From positions 37,750,888 to 37,814,887 of the forward strand of contig OX439127.1 of assembly GCA_949318235.1 (NCBI GenBank): a stretch of DNA of 64,000 nucleotides, in the 5' to 3' direction. The stretch comes from Ecdyonurus torrentis. Taxonomy: Eukaryota > Arthropoda > Insecta > Ephemeroptera > Heptageniidae. The translations under genes and the position numbers were made by a program. The notes beneath the pieces are model-generated. The model was not told the origin of the DNA and searched no databases. It saw only the letters and a list, made by a program, of their open reading frames with translations. Shown here in pieces: positions 59,170 through 64,000 of the stretch. Positions within the stretch are counted from its first letter, which is position 1; each line of letters begins with the position of its first letter.

Positions 59170-61000
59170 TTTTGACTATATTGTTTATTTTTTATAATTA
59201 AAGTGGAAAAGGTTTTAACTCTTCAATAAACTCAATTTTTTACGTTTTAAACTATGCTTTTGGATTATTTTATTGATTGCAGTATTATTTTTATATATAT
59301 AATTTATTTTTTTACTATTATTATTATTTGCCAAAATGTTGATAATTATATTTCCTAAAAATAAGTTTTATTGAATCAAATCAATGGTATGATTTAATTT
59401 TGAAATTTACAGCCCTTGAACTGTCCACCGTAGACAGGAAGCTACTATCTACCTTTATCATCAAAATAGTTTTACTTCTAATACATGTTGATTATAAGTC
59501 ACTCGACAATATATTGTTATTATTTTTCATAGTAAAATAACATACAGCACTGCGTATATAGGAAAAATAATTCAATAATAATGATTAATGCAAATAATTT
59601 TATCAAGTTCATATATCAATATTTTTTCGTCAATAATATAAATCCAAAACTTATAAAATTAAATATTCTATTATGGAAAATCAAGTAATGAAAGTAATCA
59701 ATTTAAATATTAATTAAACTATTTATTTATTTATTTATTATTTTTTTTTTTTGTTATTTCTATTGTATTTAAAATATACATCAAACATGTAATTTTTGCT
59801 TTGTATCTACCTATTGAGTGAGAAATTGTCCTCGCCGACAAGCTTTTGCATTGATCTCGTTGTAAATTGCGTGAAGTATACACGAATAATTTTAGATATT
59901 CCTTATTGATATGCAATACTAATAATAATGAATTCAAATATTTTTCACTTCAAATATAAATTACAAAAAACCAAAAAAGACCAAAAAACTACATCCAATA
60001 TCTAGACACTTTTTTTTTTCCTTCAAAATATTACCATTTTTTTTTTTTTTACTGCTCTTGAAAATTGTAACTTACAAAGTTAGTCTTTGTTTTGCATTAA
60101 ATAATAATTATCAAATTTGATAGTACACTTTTATCAAAGCTTAAATGAGACAATAATTGAAACTAACATCTTTACTGCATGAGCTATATTAGTTTTTTTT
60201 ATTATTAATTATTATTAGTTTTTTTTTTGTACTTTTTGAATTTTGATAATTTTAAACTTTAAAAATTATTATTATTATTTTTTTTAAGGATACCAATATA
60301 ATTCAACATTATAATTAAGAATTTACTGCTACGATTAAGTAATAAATTAAATTTGATGTTGATTAAAAAAATTAATAATAAAAAAAAAAAAAAAAAAAAA
60401 AAACGAAAAGTACGAAAACATTTTTGTTATGCGTATTTTTACAAATAAAAAAAACATTACACAAAAAATTTACAATTTCCAAAATTTTAAGCGTAAATAT
60501 TGGCTTGCAAATCTATGGTTCATTTATTTATTTGTAGGTGCTAAAGCTATATATAAAAAAGCGAAACTATTTTTTTTGTGAACAAATATGTAAATTAAAT
60601 CCATAGTGTCTAGTATAATTAATGTAATTTTTAATCTCCTAATAATTTTAGCTTTGCTAAATTTTTTATTTTATTATTATTTTATTATTATTTTTTATTA
60701 GTATTATTATAGTATTTTGTTCATTCAATCTATCTAGCATGCGTATAGAAAGAAGCAACGATATCAAGTTTTATAAAATATAAAGCTTAAAATAATATAC
60801 TTCAACATTTATACATATAATATGAGTGATTCATGTTGCGATAAGAAATATGCATTGTCCAAACTTTGCTAGGAATTTCTCTCAATATACCTTTTATCGC
60901 TGGTATTTTTGTTTGCTTCTATCATAGAAATATCCTGTAAGAACTTCAGTCACTTGAATCACTGGTCACGTGACTTCGATCACGGTGTTTTTCCAGAGTG
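59170..61000. other. AT-rich DNA without recognised genes
   Basis: Mainly TTATTA-type simple sequence and homopolymers. A GC-richer patch at about 59030-59165 with AGGTTCAAACATACCC on the minus strand resembles a pol III B box, but no tRNA fold or A box could be made. Confidence 0.55.
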
Positions 61001-61445
61001 CACCGGACTCTTAATACTTAAAATCAGTGGCGGTCCTATGTTTTTTGGGCCCGGGGACAGAAATGTGACTGGGCCCCCTCAATAGATGCGCGAAGCGCCA
61101 ATAGCCCGCCGCAGGTGTGATTTTTTTTTTTACCACGTGACTATTTGGAGGCAATTCAGTATAATTGTCAGTGCAGATATAGCTTTAAGAAAAAAATAAT
61201 CAATGTATTAATTTTTTCTTTTTTTTTTTTTTATGATTTAAATAGAGGGGGGAAATGCTAAATTTTATTTTAGAAAGAAATATTAAAAAAAAAAAGTATA
61301 CAAAAATTCATATGAAAAATCATTCATTTTTAATTAATTTGTATTTAGGCCAGATTAAGCGAATGGAAAAAACGTTTCCTTCATATTCTCAAAAAAGCTT
61401 TTTTTTTTTTTCTACTAGAATTATTTTCAAATTTCCAAAAGAAAA

Positions 61446-61555
61446 GTGTTGTTCATAAACCCTGTTCTCTTGCACAAAAAAAAAAATGCACATATTCCAG
61501 TTGAATAACCAAAGTTGATCGTCATCATCATTTTAGAAGCAGAGGACAGGGTCAA
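61446..61555. repeat. Dispersed repeat GTTCGTAAACCCTGTT, copy 4
   Basis: GTGTTGTTCATAAACCCTGT followed by CTCTTGCAC, an A-run, and CGTCATCATCATTTTAGAAG. It lies inside the hAT element at 61025-62252. Confidence 0.65.
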
Positions 61556-61646
61556 TTTGATGAATAGGAAGATCAAGCTAGTGTTTATTTATCATTGACA
61601 ATTTTTCACCTATGCTAGGCCAACGAGGACGACTATATAAAAATGT

Positions 61647-61960
61647 TTTCAGGGTAAAATTTTATTTCATATTCTAAATAAAGAAGACATTGTCTTGAAT
61701 CGATTTATTTGCAAAATTATAAATTTGAAGTTCATTAAGCATTTCTATTAAAAAAAAAAATCAAAATATGCTGACACGCAATACCTATATGCATGCGGGC
61801 ATAGGAAAAAGTTACCGACTGTACGTATAACGTCATTTTAAGACTTTTAAAAATTAGTTATAAATTCTCAATGAACTCAAAAATTAGAAATGTTCATATG
61901 TATCGACTTAGGACATTGCCTTCTTTTAGAATAAAAATGCAATAAAATAACACCCTGAAA
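61647..61960. mobile_element. MITE, family CATATTCTAAAAGAG, copy 2, inside the hAT element
   Basis: TTTTCAGGGTAAAATTTTAT at the left and ATAACACCCTGAAAA at the right. Shares TTTCATATTCTAAA, ACATTGTCTTGAATCGA and AACTCAAAAATTAGAAATG with the copy at 22.1 kb. It has one core unit where the 22-kb copy has two. Confidence 0.78.
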
Positions 61961-63004
61961 ATTTTTTAGTCTTCATTATAGTTCTAGTGCGGGTAGTTTA
62001 TTTTACCTTTTTAAACCAGGGCAGCCCTTATTTAAAAAGATAAAAAAATACTGAATAAAGTTGTAATTATAACTATAGTAAATTAAGAGATATTGTATTT
62101 TATCTGTAGATTTATATGCTTTAGTTTTTTTTTTTTTTTTTTTTTTTTTGTTAGTTTTGAATTTTTTACATGTAGGCCTCGTCCCGGGCCCCTCAATCCT
62201 AGTGGGCCCGGTGATATCCGCCCCTCAATCCCCCCCTGTAGGACCGCCACTGCTTAAAATATTATATTTTCTTGTGTTAGAATATCCAGAATTTTCGATG
62301 CTTGACCGTGGAATGTATGTATATAATTATGTCTAGTGCGGTTGGATGCGACTTTCGTATTTATTCTTTAGTTGTGTTAGGTTAAGGTCCAAAACTGCAC
62401 AAGGTTGCTGAAATACCTGGTGACGTGACTGGTGATCGTACGTGCTCGACTGTTCGTGCATAATCGGGAAAATATACCAATTTATACCAACATACATAAA
62501 GTTATAAAATATTAATTTTACTATAGCTTTTGATTTATTCATAAAATAATATTACGTAACTATAAGCATATGAAATTAATAATATATATATATTAGTAAA
62601 TTTTGTTTATATAATTGTTAAATTCATTTTTACAGTGTTATCAAGCAGGATAGAGATTTTTATTGCAATTTATCATATTGTCACAAATCTCGTTTTATTT
62701 TTCGTGGTTTATACAAACTGTTGACTGGCGGTGGGGGGTTGACTACACTATAAAAGCGATTTACTTTTTAAATTTTTTGCCAAAAGCTATAAAGTAATAA
62801 ATCTTGTTCGTGCTGTATCTTAATAAGTTGATAATGTCAAAATCTAACGGTGCATGGAACCACTATGAAAACTAGAGGTCAAGTCATGCAATAACCACCT
62901 ATGGTAAGACTTAACCTCGATGAACTCAGCTACAAAGATTACGAACGTCGATTACTTGTAAGTATATATTTTATAATGTCATCTTTTTTCATTTTTATTT
63001 GATG

Positions 63005-63268
63005 TTATGTAGAATGTTAATGTAGCCCCACGATCCGAGAGAGCGTGAAAAAACTGTATAAAGTATGCAATTTAATGCGTGAAAATTCATGTTAATGACA
63101 TCAGAAATGTGCAAAAATTAGTATGAATATATGTTGTGTGGGTTGCATAAATCGAATTTTCTGATCACTGCTACGGGGGTACTGTTGAGCTACAAATTAT
63201 TGTTATATATTATGTAAATCCCATCAAGTGTTTTGTGATATAAAATGCTTATGTTTTTCTCTGGTCTA
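63005..63268 (+). repeat. Dispersed repeat with AATGTAGCCCCACGAGAGAG, copy 3
   Basis: AATGTTAATGTAGCCCCACG, GAGAGAGCGTGAAAA, GGGTTGCATAAATCGAA, CCCATCAAGTGTTTTGTGAT. Continuous across the point where copy 2 is interrupted, so it is a second empty site. Confidence 0.8.
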
Positions 63269-63298
63269 TTCCTATCAGTATCTAATTATGTATATAAC

Positions 63299-63440
63299 TC
63301 AGGATTTCTCAACCTTTTTGAGCTGTGGAACACTTTTAGGAGTAAGGAGTGCTCACGGAGCACTGGGGGCCTTGGAGGGCGTAGCCTCCCAAAAAAGCCC
63401 GCCGCAGGCTAGATTTTTTTTCAACCACGTGGAATTTAAG
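63299..63440 (+). mobile_element. hAT-type element terminus, right part not identified
   Basis: CAGGATTTCTCAACCTTTTTG is very like the common animal hAT end CAGNGGTTCTCAACC. It is followed by GAGCTGTGGAACAC and a GCCCGCCGCAGG word also present near 61095 in the hAT-type element, each followed by a T-run and ACCACGTG. No matching right end was found before the window closes. Confidence 0.5.
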
Positions 63441-64000
63441 TGAACATAATTTCAAGAAGAATTACATTCACCCCATTAAAAACCCTAGCTAAAACTACTA
63501 TAGCTTAAATTTTACAAATATGTAAAAAGGGAAAGGGAATCAAGGAAAAAATTAAGTAATGAATTTGTAACTTAATCAAAGCATAAATTGTATGGTTAAT
63601 TGAAAAATTAATAAAATAAATTGTTTTTAAAAGCGTTATTTTGAACATTTCTAAACTATTTTTCGATTTTAAATGTAACATGATTACATATGACATGTAC
63701 CGAAACGAAATGAATAACTTTCAATTTTAGTAAAATGCATTTCAGTGTATAGTTGTAAAATTTTATGATTTCGTTGCGGTACGTACATGCACTGAGAGTG
63801 CATCCCTCTCGTTCCGTCGTTCGCTATAGCTCGATCGGCTCTTATACTTGCGACGGCAAAATGAAAAAACGTACGCGTTTTGTGTGTTTATTTAAATGGA
63901 ATATATATATAACATAATTATATATTGTGCTTTTGAATGCATATTTGCATATACATAATTATGCATTGTTAATGTAAATAATGTAAAATAAAAATAGAAT

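Larger units (their letters stand above)
61025..62252. mobile_element. hAT-type element with exact 8-bp duplication and nested MITEs
   Basis: Ends CAGTGGCGGTCCTATG and TGTAGGACCGCCACTG, flanked by identical CTTAAAAT octamers (61017-61024, 62253-62260). CAGTGGCG ends with 8-bp duplications are diagnostic of the hAT superfamily. Terminal GGGCCCGG words recur in both ends. No transposase frame is present. Two other MITEs lie inside (61446-61555 and 61647-61960). Confidence 0.9.

Overview
This is a strongly AT-rich eukaryotic nuclear window. It has spliced genes with GT-AG introns, very long dinucleotide microsatellites, A/T homopolymers and many non-autonomous transposons. The one gene that can be read is a complete ST7 (suppressor of tumorigenicity 7) orthologue on the minus strand. 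Its short N-terminus, the SLNHISPWI segment and the run [18 protein letters not shown] look like arthropod ST7 proteins to me, so the best guess is an arthropod. No species can be named from the sequence alone.

Layout. 1-31.2 kb: no coding exon recognised. Long (TA)n, (GA)n, (TTATA)n and poly(A/T) arrays alternate with about ten islands of higher G+C and higher complexity, which look like regulatory or non-coding transcribed DNA. Two islands carry the same TATA-box word. 31.4-49.5 kb: ST7, eleven coding exons that join into a 555-residue open frame with every junction in phase. Its introns are packed with small inverted-repeat elements (MITEs), a LINE reverse-transcriptase tail and a Penelope-like endonuclease fragment. 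The last intron holds a three-level nest: a TA-flanked pogo/Tigger-like element, then a TTAA-flanked MITE, then an element with its own TATA/CCAAT/TCAGT promoter and a canonical hammerhead ribozyme. 49.5-50.6 kb: probable ST7 promoter and 5' leader. 50.6-64 kb: intergenic DNA with an array of about 105-bp units each folding into two hairpins, nested MITEs with a demonstrable empty site, a foldback element built from GGTTAACCATT-type words, three hAT-type elements with readable 8-bp duplications (one of them in ST7 intron 1), a six-copy 122-bp minisatellite and a possible SINE.

How it fits together. ST7 is the only host protein evident and is intact despite heavy insertion into its introns. 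Everything else is repeat biology or candidate regulatory DNA. The most unusual items are the hammerhead-carrying nested element, the tandem double-hairpin array, and the repeated occurrence of the CRE/ATF octamer TGACGTCA in otherwise unrelated MITE families.
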